From Chlamydia avium 10DC88 (lineage in GTDB: Bacteria > Chlamydiota > Chlamydiia > Chlamydiales > Chlamydiaceae), in NCBI RefSeq assembly GCF_000583875.1, contig NZ_CP006571.1, positions 351,416 to 415,415 on the forward strand: a stretch of DNA of 64,000 nt. Direction: 5' to 3'. Positions 26,704 through 35,591 of the stretch are shown here, one piece after another. The position numbers and the translations under genes were made by a program. Position 1 is the stretch's first letter; every line of letters starts with the position of its first letter. Under the pieces are notes generated by a model. That model saw nothing but the letters and a program-made list of their open reading frames with translations. It ran no database searches and was not told the DNA's origin.

Positions 26704-29700
26704 TTATGGTGAATTTTGAGACTTTTCCCAAGGTAATGGGAAAACTGTCTGCGGAGGAGTGGAGTCACCTAAAGAAGAAAATAACTTATCTGCTAGCGTA
26801 TTAAAAGGGCTAGCAATCATATAACTTTTTAGCAAAGCAATCCTGGCGTAAGCAGATGACCAATCTACTTCAGGAGATGAAATAGATCCTCGAATTTTAA
26901 TAAGGAAAAAATTTTTTGTTCTCAATGAGGTATTATGGAAGTATTTTTTTATCACTTCAGGGTCAATACCTAAAGTCATAGAAATACGATCTTTAAGAAT
27001 GTTTGTTTTTCCCCATAATGCCAATCGAATTCTATTATCAATCAAAGCATCAAAACGCTTACAAATAATACTTCCTTTTTGTACTGAGAAGAATATCGGA
27101 GTGAACCACGATTCTACAAATTGTTTATTTTCTTCGATGTCTAAAAACTGGAACAGATCATACATAGTTCCTGTGTTCGCTATAGAAATCTTGCCAAAAT
27201 CCAAAGTAGCTGATTGGATATGAAATTCTTCGAAAGAATAAGGGGAGATAGGAAGATAGAAATTTTCTTTATTCACGCGAAGCAAAACAGGATGTTTTGA
27301 GTAAGCACTTCCCGAAATTAGGGGATTGAACTCTTGAAAGAATGCACGGTTAATTTCCTCATTAATCTGTAATGTTGCCTGAAGATCTTCTTCTAAAAGG
27401 ATTGCTTTTTCTTTAATAATAAGGGGAATGTAGGCTTGGAGATTCGCAGAATCTACATTTACAGTGAAAGGTCCTTCACCACACAAGAGATGATGAAACA
27501 TTTTTACTCGAATTCTAGGACCAGCTAAAGAAGAAATTTTGGTTTTCACATCCGGAGAAATAGGGAATATTCCGGTAATAAATGACGAAGGAATGTGTTT
27601 CCACTCTGCTGTTTGAATGAATTCTCGTTGCGAGAAATCTAGAATGTTCTCCACCGATCCTCGAATGAAAAACTCAGCAGAAGTTTTATTATTCTCCTGA
27701 CTGGGTGCTAGACAACTTCCTTGAAAATCATACTGAATCTTAGTGTCTAGATTATTTGAAGAAATGGATCCTATGAAGTTATTGATAATAAAAGTCTCTT
27801 TAGAAACATTGTCATAAAATATTAAGGGGTTTGTTGACAACGCTCCCTCAAATCCTCCTTCGGTAAGAAGAGAAAGACACGATAATCCGGTTTTATGTTC
27901 AGCACAAGAAAGTTTAGAAATATCAATTCTTGTGATAGCTGTTCTATGTAATGTGCATGAGGGGAAACAAGAAGAGTTCGAAAAGAAACTGGCATAACGT
28001 TCAGGAGTAATTTCCCACTGCAATGTTCCTTTAGTTTTTGATGAAAGCATGAGAGAATGATCCATAATAAAAGTGAAGTCTCCAGAAAGAGCATCTGTCT
28101 TTAAAGAAGAATCGAAAGTTAAAAGGTCTTCTTCTTCTGGATCATAACGTAAATTAAAACCCATTGTCCCCGTAGCGCCTATATATGTAGATAGTTTCCC
28201 TTCCTTTTGCTGTATTTTTAACAATCTATCTAGGGGGAAATCGATCACCTCTCCCGATCCTTGGACTTTGACATTATTAACACTTATAGGTTTCTCAGGA
28301 TCTATGATGGAAATAATAAACTCTGGGATTAAAATACGTGTGGAGGGAAGATCCGGGTTTTCCATATCCTCAAGCATCATTTGAATATTTCCCTTAGCAA
28401 GGGATTTTCCCCCATCTGTGTGGAGAGAGAAGCTAGCTTTGGTAAGATTTAAAGGCATGAGTTGTGGATAAACTATGCTCAGAGGTAAAGATACGATTTT
28501 TCCATAAATGAGTGTTGAACAAGTATCTGACCTTATAGGCTCATTAACCTTTCCAAATTTACCATGGAGAAAAATTTCATTTTCTCCGACTATCATTTTC
28601 ATTGAAAACTTAGGAAAGTAAATATGTGTGGGAACTGCCTGTAATTTCCCTGAAAAATCAGCTTCTGCATAAGAAAAATGCTGAGAAAAATTTTTTCTCA
28701 ATTTTTCTTCAAAATGATACGTAGCGTTTCCCTGGAATAACATTGACTGTAATGTTCCAGATATCATGCACCGCAGTTTCATTAGGGGGTTATCCAAATC
28801 TACGAAAGCTACAATTTGTGAGCGTTTGTATTCTCCTCGAACTTCTAAAGAGTAATAAGGAACCTCTAAGGGAATATTAATAACAAACGGCTGTGGAAAT
28901 AATGCTCTGAGGTAAGTATGAGGTAGGGTAGGTTGTTGTAAAAGAAACTCCGTATGGTTTTTCTTATTATCGATAGTTAAACTCCCATGAATATAGGACT
29001 GTGCAGCTCCTCCAAATACTGCTAATGAAGATCCCTGGATTCGAGTATAACGTATATTTTTCTTAAGAGATATTTCAGAGTTTTTTAATTCTATCGATAA
29101 ATTGGGATCCTTAGGGGAAAAGGAGAGAGAATGCAAATAGGCGTGTAAAGAGATTTCACTATGTTTCCACTTAAAAATATCTAGCGGGATAATTGCATGA
29201 GAAATATCTGCTCGTATTTGCTGACTAGAAATCTTCGTAGATGAAGGAAGTATTTCAGAACATAAAAATGAGGCTAACTGTGGTTGCACTTCAAGAAAAG
29301 ACGTGCTTCCTTCAGTAACATAAAATGTAGACTGATGGATATGTCCTTTTAGCTTTGCCTGCATTTGGCTTCCAGTTACCTCTGCTGTCATGATCACTTT
29401 CCCATTCACATTAGATGCAGATACCTGTGCATTAAGAACACTTTCATGAGAAAAAATACGATCCCAGGTAGGGTGAGCTATGAACAATTTAATAAAGGAA
29501 GCTGGGACAGATTCTAGTTGAGCAGAAATATTAACCTCTGGCGAGATTCTACTTTCAATAAAAATTCTTCCTATAACATTTCCTTCTGTAGCAACTCCTT
29601 TTACTATGAGTTTTTGTGGGGTCTTTTCAACATAAAATCCTGAAAGAAAAAGTGTATCTCCTTTCACTGTCTTCATTACTACTGAACCATGTTCAGAAGT

Positions 29701-30120
29701 TACTGATGAACTATTAGATAAAAAGGCAAAAATAGCTCCTGGATCTAAATTCCCTATAGAAGGTTGGTCTATGGTGAGATTTTCATCAATTTGCAATGAC
29801 CATCCTGACAAAGTAATTGCTTTAGGGTTTTGATATAAAAGAAGACGAGGTAAAGATCCCTCAATGTTTATAGTTTCCGCAGAAAATAACTCTCCTTGGT
29901 TATCTTTACCAATGATCTTTACCTTTTTTGCACTCTGGGGTCCCCACCAGGATAGCTTTAAATCCTCAACTGTACAGGATAATCCTGTTTCCTTATGAAT
30001 TAAGGAGAGAACAAGGTATTTCCCCGACCCAATGGAAAGAAGAGTAGGTAAAAAAAATACAAATATCCCTAAACTTAAAGCTATTCCTAAGGTCTTAAAC
30101 CAAGATACACGTTTCATCAT
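26704..30120 (-). CDS. TamB/AsmA-like giant envelope protein
   Basis: A 1138-residue protein with one N-terminal membrane anchor (about residues 9-30) followed by a very long beta-rich periplasmic region. The early motif GLSCTVEDLKLSWWGPQSAKKV...LPRLL is the AsmA/TamB N-terminal signature. The C-terminal segment (ALWGKTNILKDRISMTLGID, IKIRGSISSPEVDWSSAYARIALLKSY) resembles the AsmA/DUF3971 C-terminus. Such proteins act as lipid-conducting bridges or assembly helpers between membranes; which one applies here is unknown. It overlaps the YihY gene by four bases, so the two envelope proteins are translationally coupled. Confidence 0.75.
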   Translation of the reverse strand: MMKRVSWFKTLGIALSLGIFVFFLPTLLSIGSGKYLVLSLIHKETGLSCTVEDLKLSWWGPQSAKKVKIIGKDNQGELFSAETINIEGSLPRLLLYQNPKAITLSGWSLQIDENLTIDQPSIGNLDPGAIFAFLSNSSSVTSEHGSVVMKTVKGDTLFLSGFYVEKTPQKLIVKGVATEGNVIGRIFIESRISPEVNISAQLESVPASFIKLFIAHPTWDRIFSHESVLNAQVSASNVNGKVIMTAEVTGSQMQAKLKGHIHQSTFYVTEGSTSFLEVQPQLASFLCSEILPSSTKISSQQIRADISHAIIPLDIFKWKHSEISLHAYLHSLSFSPKDPNLSIELKNSEISLKKNIRYTRIQGSSLAVFGGAAQSYIHGSLTIDNKKNHTEFLLQQPTLPHTYLRALFPQPFVINIPLEVPYYSLEVRGEYKRSQIVAFVDLDNPLMKLRCMISGTLQSMLFQGNATYHFEEKLRKNFSQHFSYAEADFSGKLQAVPTHIYFPKFSMKMIVGENEIFLHGKFGKVNEPIRSDTCSTLIYGKIVSLPLSIVYPQLMPLNLTKASFSLHTDGGKSLAKGNIQMMLEDMENPDLPSTRILIPEFIISIIDPEKPISVNNVKVQGSGEVIDFPLDRLLKIQQKEGKLSTYIGATGTMGFNLRYDPEEEDLLTFDSSLKTDALSGDFTFIMDHSLMLSSKTKGTLQWEITPERYASFFSNSSCFPSCTLHRTAITRIDISKLSCAEHKTGLSCLSLLTEGGFEGALSTNPLIFYDNVSKETFIINNFIGSISSNNLDTKIQYDFQGSCLAPSQENNKTSAEFFIRGSVENILDFSQREFIQTAEWKHIPSSFITGIFPISPDVKTKISSLAGPRIRVKMFHHLLCGEGPFTVNVDSANLQAYIPLIIKEKAILLEEDLQATLQINEEINRAFFQEFNPLISGSAYSKHPVLLRVNKENFYLPISPYSFEEFHIQSATLDFGKISIANTGTMYDLFQFLDIEENKQFVESWFTPIFFSVQKGSIICKRFDALIDNRIRLALWGKTNILKDRISMTLGIDPEVIKKYFHNTSLRTKNFFLIKIRGSISSPEVDWSSAYARIALLKSYMIASPFNTLADKLFSSLGDSTPPQTVFPLPWEKSQNSP

Positions 30121-31399
30121 AGCTGCCTAGCAATATCTTTAAGGGTTAAATTATAAATACTATGTTCCGATTGATCTAACATCCCTTGAAAGTTCATTTG
30201 CACTAAACTTAACGCGACCTCTGCTCTAGCTGAATTCAATTGATGTACGTGCAGCAATTTTTCAATGATATCCTTAATTGTCATCTCTGAAATATAAAGA
30301 GATGGCTTATATGTATTTTTATAAGATAAAACTAGACCTTCATTTTCTAGAATCTCCAAGCATTGAGAAATTTCACCAATAGGAACTTTAGAATCTTTCG
30401 CTAGGCTTTCCAGAGTAGGTGAGGGATATCCTTTATCAAAATTTCCTGATACTACGGCAAGAATGTAAGTACTGATTAATAGCTTTGTATAACAATTAGG
30501 CAGATACTTATCTGTAGAAAACACAAAGCTATATCCCTTATTTTGAATTAGAAAAGTTAAAGTCCCTCCAAACAAATAAAGACAAGCATAAAAATAAAGA
30601 AGTAGTAGAAATGAGGGTAGAGCAACTAAAGCTCCGTAAGTGAAACTATAATTAAATAGGTAAAACTGTAAGCAAAAGAAAATTTTCTGAAAAATTATCC
30701 ATAAAGTTCCTGCTGTCAAGGCAGCAATACATGCTGCTGTTTTTTTCACAGAAACTCTTGGTAAGAAGGCATAACAAAAAAACAAAACCAAATAAATGCA
30801 TAAATAGGGAATACACACAGATAAGAAATACACAATAGTCATGAAATAGTTAATAGAAAATAGTCGAGAATATTGTGTAGGAATGATTTGCGTAATACAC
30901 ACCCAAAAACCAGAAATAATAATGAACAGCATCGGACTAATTAGTGTGATTACTAGGTAAGAAATAAGCCTACGGATAGATATAGGTGTCCATCCCATTC
31001 TAAAAATCTTATTTAAGCTATCCTCTAAAGATAGTAACATAAGAATCCCAGCCCAACAAAAAACGAAAAAACTTCCAACGAGGACCAAACCTACATGATT
31101 TGTTGTGGAACGATGAGCAACATCAACAATTGCTAAAATAGGTTCTTTATAATCAGGGAATTTAACTAACAGCCACTTCTGCCAATCTAAATCTAAGAAT
31201 AAAGATTGTGATAACCTTAAGAAAAATACCAGTATGGGAATACACCCAAATAACCCATAATAACTTAAAACACAGGCTTCTTTAGCTACTTCATTTCTGA
31301 ATAAAAGCTTGGGTGCAAGTAAAAAAGACTTAAGAATATGATTATTTCGAAAACTCGAATTTTGTTTTTTTTTGATAATGACGAGAACTTTCGAAACAT
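30117..31399 (-). CDS. YihY/BrkB-family membrane protein, frame broken at a poly-A run
   Basis: A YihY/UPF0761-type polytopic protein. The conserved N-terminal part, EVAKEACVLSYYGLFGCIPI, is encoded at about 31200-31290, upstream of any usable in-frame start. The only good ATG is at 31399 (MFRKFSSLSKK), whose frame meets a nine-A run (plus-strand Ts at 31365-31373) and then leaves; a tenth A would join them. As sequenced the first start would be a TTG at 31088, deleting the first two membrane segments. Six or so hydrophobic segments are followed by a C-terminal winged-helix-like region (TLESLAKDSKVPIGEISQCL). Coupled to the TamB-like gene. Once called RNase BN; that activity is not supported for the family. 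Confidence 0.75.
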
Positions 31400-31413
31400 A
31401 ATTTATATACTAA

Positions 31414-31447
31414 AATCATTTTTTACCTATTTTAATAAAAAATGATT
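31414..31447 (-). terminator. 12-bp AT-rich inverted repeat, possible terminator
   Basis: AATCATTTTTTA (31414-31425) and TAAAAAATGATT (31436-31447) are perfect inverted repeats around a 10-base loop. It lies between the methyltransferase stop and the YihY start, both on the minus strand, and could end the methyltransferase transcript or act near the yihY promoter. Confidence 0.45.
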
Positions 31448-31469
31448 ATTTCATTTCGAATTTTCTTTA

Positions 31470-32285
31470 TTATTCATTATCAATTTTGATACATGAAATC
31501 ATGAGAAATAACGGAAATTCTTCACGACAAAGATTTTCTGCTTTTTCTCGGCTTCCTAAAGATTTTTTAGGGGACACCCATTCTTCCATATGCTCAATCA
31601 CAAACCCACATGCAGATAAAACTTGTACCCAGTAACTTAAAGGAAAATGAAAGGAAAGAGAAGTTTCAGACTGCTTTTTACCAGGATGAGTTAGGATAGG
31701 GATTTTCATATGAGATAAATAGCGGTCGATCTTGCGCGACATTAATTTTTTATTTTCATCATAATGCCATGAAGAGCATCGAGGTATCCGAAAACAAGGA
31801 TGATTCAATACTAAGAAGAAGCGTCCCTGAGATTTAAGAAGTCGAGCTGTATTTTGAACTGCCTTGTCCGGAGACGCCATATTCTGCAAAGAAAGAATAG
31901 CCACTGCAGAAGAAAACGTATGGAATTCAGAACAAGTATCTAACTTCTTTGTGAGATCTTGGACAATAAAGCGATGACTTTTAGATTTCCTAAGTTTAGT
32001 TGCAATAGCCACTAAACTTGGAGAAATGTCAATTCCTAAATAGCCACAGTCCTTAGGAATTGCTCTTTCTAAAATTCCTTGCCCACACCCAATGTCTACC
32101 AGAGAGCTGTGTTGATTTAAAGATAATATAGGAAGAAGACGAGGCAAAATGACTTCTCTATGATAGAAGTGCCCCTCATATTGGACTATTTTATGATAAT
32201 CCTTGGCTATGGGCTCCCAAGAAGTTGATTGCCCATTTTTTTTCTTAATAGGTAGCGATTTTTTATTATAGAAATACTTAGGCAT
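31470..32285 (-). CDS. class I SAM-dependent methyltransferase
   Basis: A 271-residue methyltransferase of the Methyltransf_11 type. SAM-binding motif I is SLVDIGCGQGILERAIP (about residues 58-74), followed by GIDISPSLVAIATKL (motif II) and SSAVAILSLQNMASPDKAVQNTARLLKSQG (motifs IV-VI; only part is shown). The substrate cannot be told from sequence; metabolite methylation is more typical than protein or RNA methylation for this subgroup. Upstream neighbour of yihY on the same strand. Confidence 0.85.
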   Translation of the reverse strand: MPKYFYNKKSLPIKKKNGQSTSWEPIAKDYHKIVQYEGHFYHREVILPRLLPILSLNQHSSLVDIGCGQGILERAIPKDCGYLGIDISPSLVAIATKLRKSKSHRFIVQDLTKKLDTCSEFHTFSSAVAILSLQNMASPDKAVQNTARLLKSQGRFFLVLNHPCFRIPRCSSWHYDENKKLMSRKIDRYLSHMKIPILTHPGKKQSETSLSFHFPLSYWVQVLSACGFVIEHMEEWVSPKKSLGSREKAENLCREEFPLFLMISCIKIDNE

Positions 32286-32333
32286 CCATAAAGTTTATAT
32301 GAAAAATAAAAATAAGCAAGAGAAAACTACGTA

Positions 32334-32370
32334 CAAAAAAAAATCTCTAGGCACTAGAACCTAAAGATTT
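32334..32370 (-). terminator. Rho-independent terminator of incA
   Basis: Arms AAATCTCTAGG (32341-32351) and CCTAAAGATTT (32360-32370) pair at ten of eleven positions. On the minus strand the hairpin is followed by a long T run (A run at 32335-32343 on the plus strand). It lies 45 bases past the incA stop. Confidence 0.75.
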
Positions 32371-32414
32371 ATAAACAACACATCAAATGTTATTTTTTTG
32401 TACTATGTCTCTAT

Positions 32415-33461
32415 CTACTCTTTTTTATCTCCTGACTTATCGTCTTCTTTTCCTTTTGATTCTTCAGTAGATCCTGAGCCTTCAGCTGCAACTTCTGCTG
32501 TATCTTTTGCTTCTTCCTTAGATTCGGGAGCTTCTACAGGAGTACTTTCAGCAGCACCTTCTACTGTGGTTTCTCCTTCATCTCTTTCACTTGTTCCTGT
32601 TTGGGTTCCAACAGCAATAGAAATTTGTCCCGCTGTAGATTCTAATACAGCAATTGTATCTTGTATTTTTCTACAAGCTGCTTCTAACTCCTTCTGACGC
32701 TCTTCTAAGAATTTAACTTGAAGTTCTTTTTGAGCAGCTTCTTCCTTTACACTTTGTAAAGTGGTTTGTGCCATGGAAACAAGCACTTCTAAATCCTTGA
32801 TCTGCAATCTTAAACTAGAAACAGAAGAAGTAAGATCCTGAACACTTTCTGTACTTAGGAGAGCTTCTAAAGAAGTCAACATAGTTTGGAAAGGAGTTAC
32901 TAAAGAACTGACTTTCTCTCCAGCATCTTCAAACCCACTTAGACTATTTCTGAAATCAGCAACAAGAACTGCAAAATCTCCTGTATGTTTTTCCATTCTT
33001 AATCCGAATTCTTGTAACTTCGATTGCAGATTTCTTAGATGTCCAACTTGCTCGCGAAGCTCTGCGTTTGCTTCCAATAGAACTTCAATTTCTTCATGTA
33101 AACGAGAATTTTCCACACCAAAGCGCTCGTTTTCTCCTCTGAAAAATTCGAGTTGTTTTCTTATTTCTTGAGTTGTTCTCCTTTCTAAACCATCTCTGAT
33201 CCCCCAAATAACAAGTGCAAAAGAAACAATCATAATAAGCAACATTATAATTGCAGCAGATAATGCAGGTGCAGCACCAAATGACCAACAAACTAGACCT
33301 ACAATGCCAGAAACAAAGAGAGCAATGGCAGCAATGATTTTCAATACACAGAGAACCTTCTCTACAGTAGATACTGCTTTATTAGGGAGAGCAATAGGAG
33401 GTACAGGTGGGTTTTTTCCACTCGTAGTAAATGATTCATCAACCCGATTCGAAATCGTCAT
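32415..33461 (-). CDS. incA: inclusion membrane protein IncA
   Basis: A 348-residue IncA-type protein. A bilobed hydrophobic domain occupies residues ~37-59 and 66-88 (VLKIIAAIALFVSGIVGLV; AAIIMLLIMIVSFALVIWG). It is followed by a long coiled coil (~95-290) with SNARE-like heptads (LLEANAELREQVGHLRNLQ). The last ~55 residues are an acidic Glu/Ala-rich tail. IncA inserts in the inclusion membrane after type III secretion and drives homotypic inclusion fusion. Location opposite rpe matches incA of other chlamydiae. The frame stays open 69 codons upstream, but the ATG at 33461 gives the usual length and a promoter sits just ahead. Confidence 0.85.
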   Translation of the reverse strand: MTISNRVDESFTTSGKNPPVPPIALPNKAVSTVEKVLCVLKIIAAIALFVSGIVGLVCWSFGAAPALSAAIIMLLIMIVSFALVIWGIRDGLERRTTQEIRKQLEFFRGENERFGVENSRLHEEIEVLLEANAELREQVGHLRNLQSKLQEFGLRMEKHTGDFAVLVADFRNSLSGFEDAGEKVSSLVTPFQTMLTSLEALLSTESVQDLTSSVSSLRLQIKDLEVLVSMAQTTLQSVKEEAAQKELQVKFLEERQKELEAACRKIQDTIAVLESTAGQISIAVGTQTGTSERDEGETTVEGAAESTPVEAPESKEEAKDTAEVAAEGSGSTEESKGKEDDKSGDKKE

Positions 33462-33820
33462 AGTTAACATCCCAAAATATTTTTCAAAAAAGTTGCCATA
33501 CAGTTTATTTCTGCAATTCAATAAGTTCAATAATTTTATAACCGATTTATAATCTGATGAATACGTACGGATTTGAATTGGAAATTTCTTTGAAAAAAAA
33601 GTCAGTGATGCGATTAAGGCTATTCTACATAGCTTCAAAAGACAAAAATTATAATAAAATTTTCCCAAAATTCACAAGACATCTAGGAATTTTAATCGAA
33701 AGATGTCAAAATCTACCGTTAGAAGTTTTTCCCAGATATAAGTCTATTTGTTAGAAATATGTGAAGTAGGCATTGAGAACTTCTATAAAAAGGACTTTCT
33801 TAAGTTTTGATAGGCCAAGG
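33462..33820. other. divergent incA-rpe intergenic region
   Basis: This 359-base region holds the candidate incA promoter at its left end. The open frames within it (an upstream extension of incA and a 65-codon frame at 33557-33754) have no recognisable protein and poor starts. I see no RNA gene. An rpe-operon promoter is expected on the right but none is clear. Confidence 0.5.
33502..33530 (-). promoter_or_regulatory. candidate sigma66 promoter for incA
   Basis: On the minus strand TTGAAC and TAAACT are separated by 17 bases, close to the vegetative consensus. Transcription would start about 35 bases before the incA ATG. This is a pattern match only. Confidence 0.4.
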
Positions 33821-34516
33821 GTGAGGAACATAAAGCAACATAAAGTATGTATAGCCCCTTCAATTATGGGCGGGGATCTTGCATGTATAGGTGCTGAAGC
33901 TCAAAGAATCGCACAATCTGGTGCTGATCTTATCCATATTGATATTATGGATGGGCATTTTGTACCGAATTTTACTTTTGGCCCTGGAACCATTGCTGCG
34001 ATTAATCGCTCTACGGATATTTTTTTAGAAGTCCATGCAATGATTTATTCCCCCTTTGATTTTATTGAAGCTTTTGTTCAATCCGGTGCTGATCGCATCA
34101 TCGTGCATTTCGAAGCCTCTGAAAATCTTAAAGAATTATTATCATACATTAAAAAATGTGGTATCCAAGCAGGGCTTGCTTTCTCTCCGGAAACTTCTAT
34201 AGAATTTATACCCTCATTTTTACCTCTATGTGACGTGATATTGCTGATGTCTGTCCACCCGGGATTTTGTGGCCAAAGCTTTCTCCCCGAAGTATCTGAT
34301 AAAATCCGTTTCACGAAAAAAGCAATTCAATTAGCAGGATTAGAAGGTAAATGTTTCATCGAAGTCGATGGAGGAATCACAGAAGAATCAGGCAAAGTAT
34401 GTCGTGAAGCTGGAGCAGACATTTTAGTTGCCGCGTCCTATGTATTTCAGCAAGATGGACTAACAATAGAAGAAAAAGTTTCACTGCTCAGAGGAGAAAA
34501 CCATGGTATTAAGTAA
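33821..34516 (+). CDS. rpe: ribulose-phosphate 3-epimerase
   Basis: Rpe interconverts ribulose 5-phosphate and xylulose 5-phosphate, working with the zwf-pgl products of this window. TIM-barrel motifs are clear: APSIMGGDL, IDIMDGHFVPNFTFGP, LMSVHPGFCGQSF and EVDGGI. I start at the GTG at 33821 (MRNIKQHKVCIAPS), which gives 231 residues, the family norm; a TTG at 33773 would add 16 residues. It overlaps efp by 14 bases. Confidence 0.93.
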   Translation: MRNIKQHKVCIAPSIMGGDLACIGAEAQRIAQSGADLIHIDIMDGHFVPNFTFGPGTIAAINRSTDIFLEVHAMIYSPFDFIEAFVQSGADRIIVHFEASENLKELLSYIKKCGIQAGLAFSPETSIEFIPSFLPLCDVILLMSVHPGFCGQSFLPEVSDKIRFTKKAIQLAGLEGKCFIEVDGGITEESGKVCREAGADILVAASYVFQQDGLTIEEKVSLLRGENHGIK

Positions 34517-35060
34517 CCAGCTTTCTGTAGGAATGTTTATTTCTACCAAAGACGGACTCTATAAAGTTGTTTCTGTTTCTAAAGTAACAGGAGCAAAAGG
34601 AGAGTCTTTTATAAAAGCTGTATTAAAATCTCCAGATTCTGATGATACTATTGAAAGAAACTTTAAAGTGGGCCAGGAAATAAAAGAAGCCCAATTCGAA
34701 TCGAGAAATCTGGAATATTTGTATATTGAGGGTGATCACTGCCTTTTTTTAGATCTAGGAAATTATGAAAAAGTATATGTTTCTAAAGAAATTATGAAGG
34801 ATAATTTTCTATTTCTCAAAGCAGGCATTACTGTCTCTGCAATGGTATATGATGGCACTGTGTTTTCCATAGAATTACCACACTTTTTAGAATTGATGGT
34901 ATCAAAAACAGATTTCCCCGGAGATTCACTATTAATTTCTGGAGGCACGAAGAAAGCCCTATTGGAAACAGGGATTGAAATCGCTGTACCTCCTTTTGTA
35001 GAAATTGGTGATGTTATAAAAATTGATACGCGTACATGTGAGTACATCCAACGCGTCTAA
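34503..35060 (+). CDS. efp: elongation factor P (divergent copy)
   Basis: EF-P (185 residues) helps ribosomes through proline runs. It has the KOW-like N-terminal domain and two OB-type domains, including the conserved YLYIEGDHCLFLD and VPPFVEIGDVIKIDTRTCEYIQRV (last motif of the family, shown across two stretches). The tip loop reads KVTGAKGESFIKA; the usual Pro before Gly-Lys is absent but a Lys (Lys32) is kept. Chlamydiae typically have two EF-P genes; this is the one linked to rpe and accBC. Confidence 0.92.
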   Translation: MVLSNQLSVGMFISTKDGLYKVVSVSKVTGAKGESFIKAVLKSPDSDDTIERNFKVGQEIKEAQFESRNLEYLYIEGDHCLFLDLGNYEKVYVSKEIMKDNFLFLKAGITVSAMVYDGTVFSIELPHFLELMVSKTDFPGDSLLISGGTKKALLETGIEIAVPPFVEIGDVIKIDTRTCEYIQRV

Positions 35061-35093
35061 CTTCAGACTGAGAAGGTATAAGAGAATACAGGT

Positions 35094-35591
35094 ATGGATT
35101 TAAAGCAAATAGAAAAGCTTATGATTGCTATGGGTCGCAATGGTATGAAGCGTTTTGTGATCAAACGTGAGGGGCTAGAACTCGAATTAGAAAGAGATAC
35201 TGGTGATAGACAAAATCAAGAACCTGTATTCTATGACAGCCGACTATTTGCCGGGTTTTCACAAGAACGACCTATTCCTATGGATTCTAGCAAAGCCGTC
35301 AGTCAAGAACTTGCCTCCGATAAAACCGAGCAATCTCAACAAGCAGCCGGAGATTTTATCAGCTCACCCCTCGTAGGGACATTCTATAGCGCTCCTTCAC
35401 CAGATGCTCCCGCATTTGTGAAACCAGGTGATATAGTTTCTGAAGATACTGTTGTCTGTATTGTAGAAGCTATGAAAGTCATGAATGAAGTTAAAGCAGG
35501 GATGTCAGGCCGTATTGTAGAAGTATTAATTACTAATGGTGATCCTGTACAATTTGGATCCAAGTTATTTCGTATAATTAAAGATGAATAA
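35094..35591 (+). CDS. accB: biotin carboxyl carrier protein of acetyl-CoA carboxylase
   Basis: AccB (165 residues) carries biotin in the first step of fatty-acid synthesis. The biotinylation site is the Lys of VEAMKVMNEVKA near the C-terminus. A polar linker (SQELASDKTEQSQQAAGD) separates an N-terminal helix from the biotinyl domain, as usual. Its stop overlaps the accC ATG by one base, so the pair is coupled. Confidence 0.95.
   Translation: MDLKQIEKLMIAMGRNGMKRFVIKREGLELELERDTGDRQNQEPVFYDSRLFAGFSQERPIPMDSSKAVSQELASDKTEQSQQAAGDFISSPLVGTFYSAPSPDAPAFVKPGDIVSEDTVVCIVEAMKVMNEVKAGMSGRIVEVLITNGDPVQFGSKLFRIIKDE

Noticed and set aside
32398..32697. Ser-rich open frame on the plus strand
   Set aside because: It is the antisense reading of the Glu/Ala-rich IncA tail with no independent signals.
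33462..33668. N-terminal extension of IncA
   Set aside because: The region holds a promoter-like sequence and encodes residues unlike IncA; the ATG at 33461 gives the usual length.
33557..33754. 65-codon open frame between incA and rpe
   Set aside because: No ribosome site, no recognisable protein, and it overlaps the incA promoter area.
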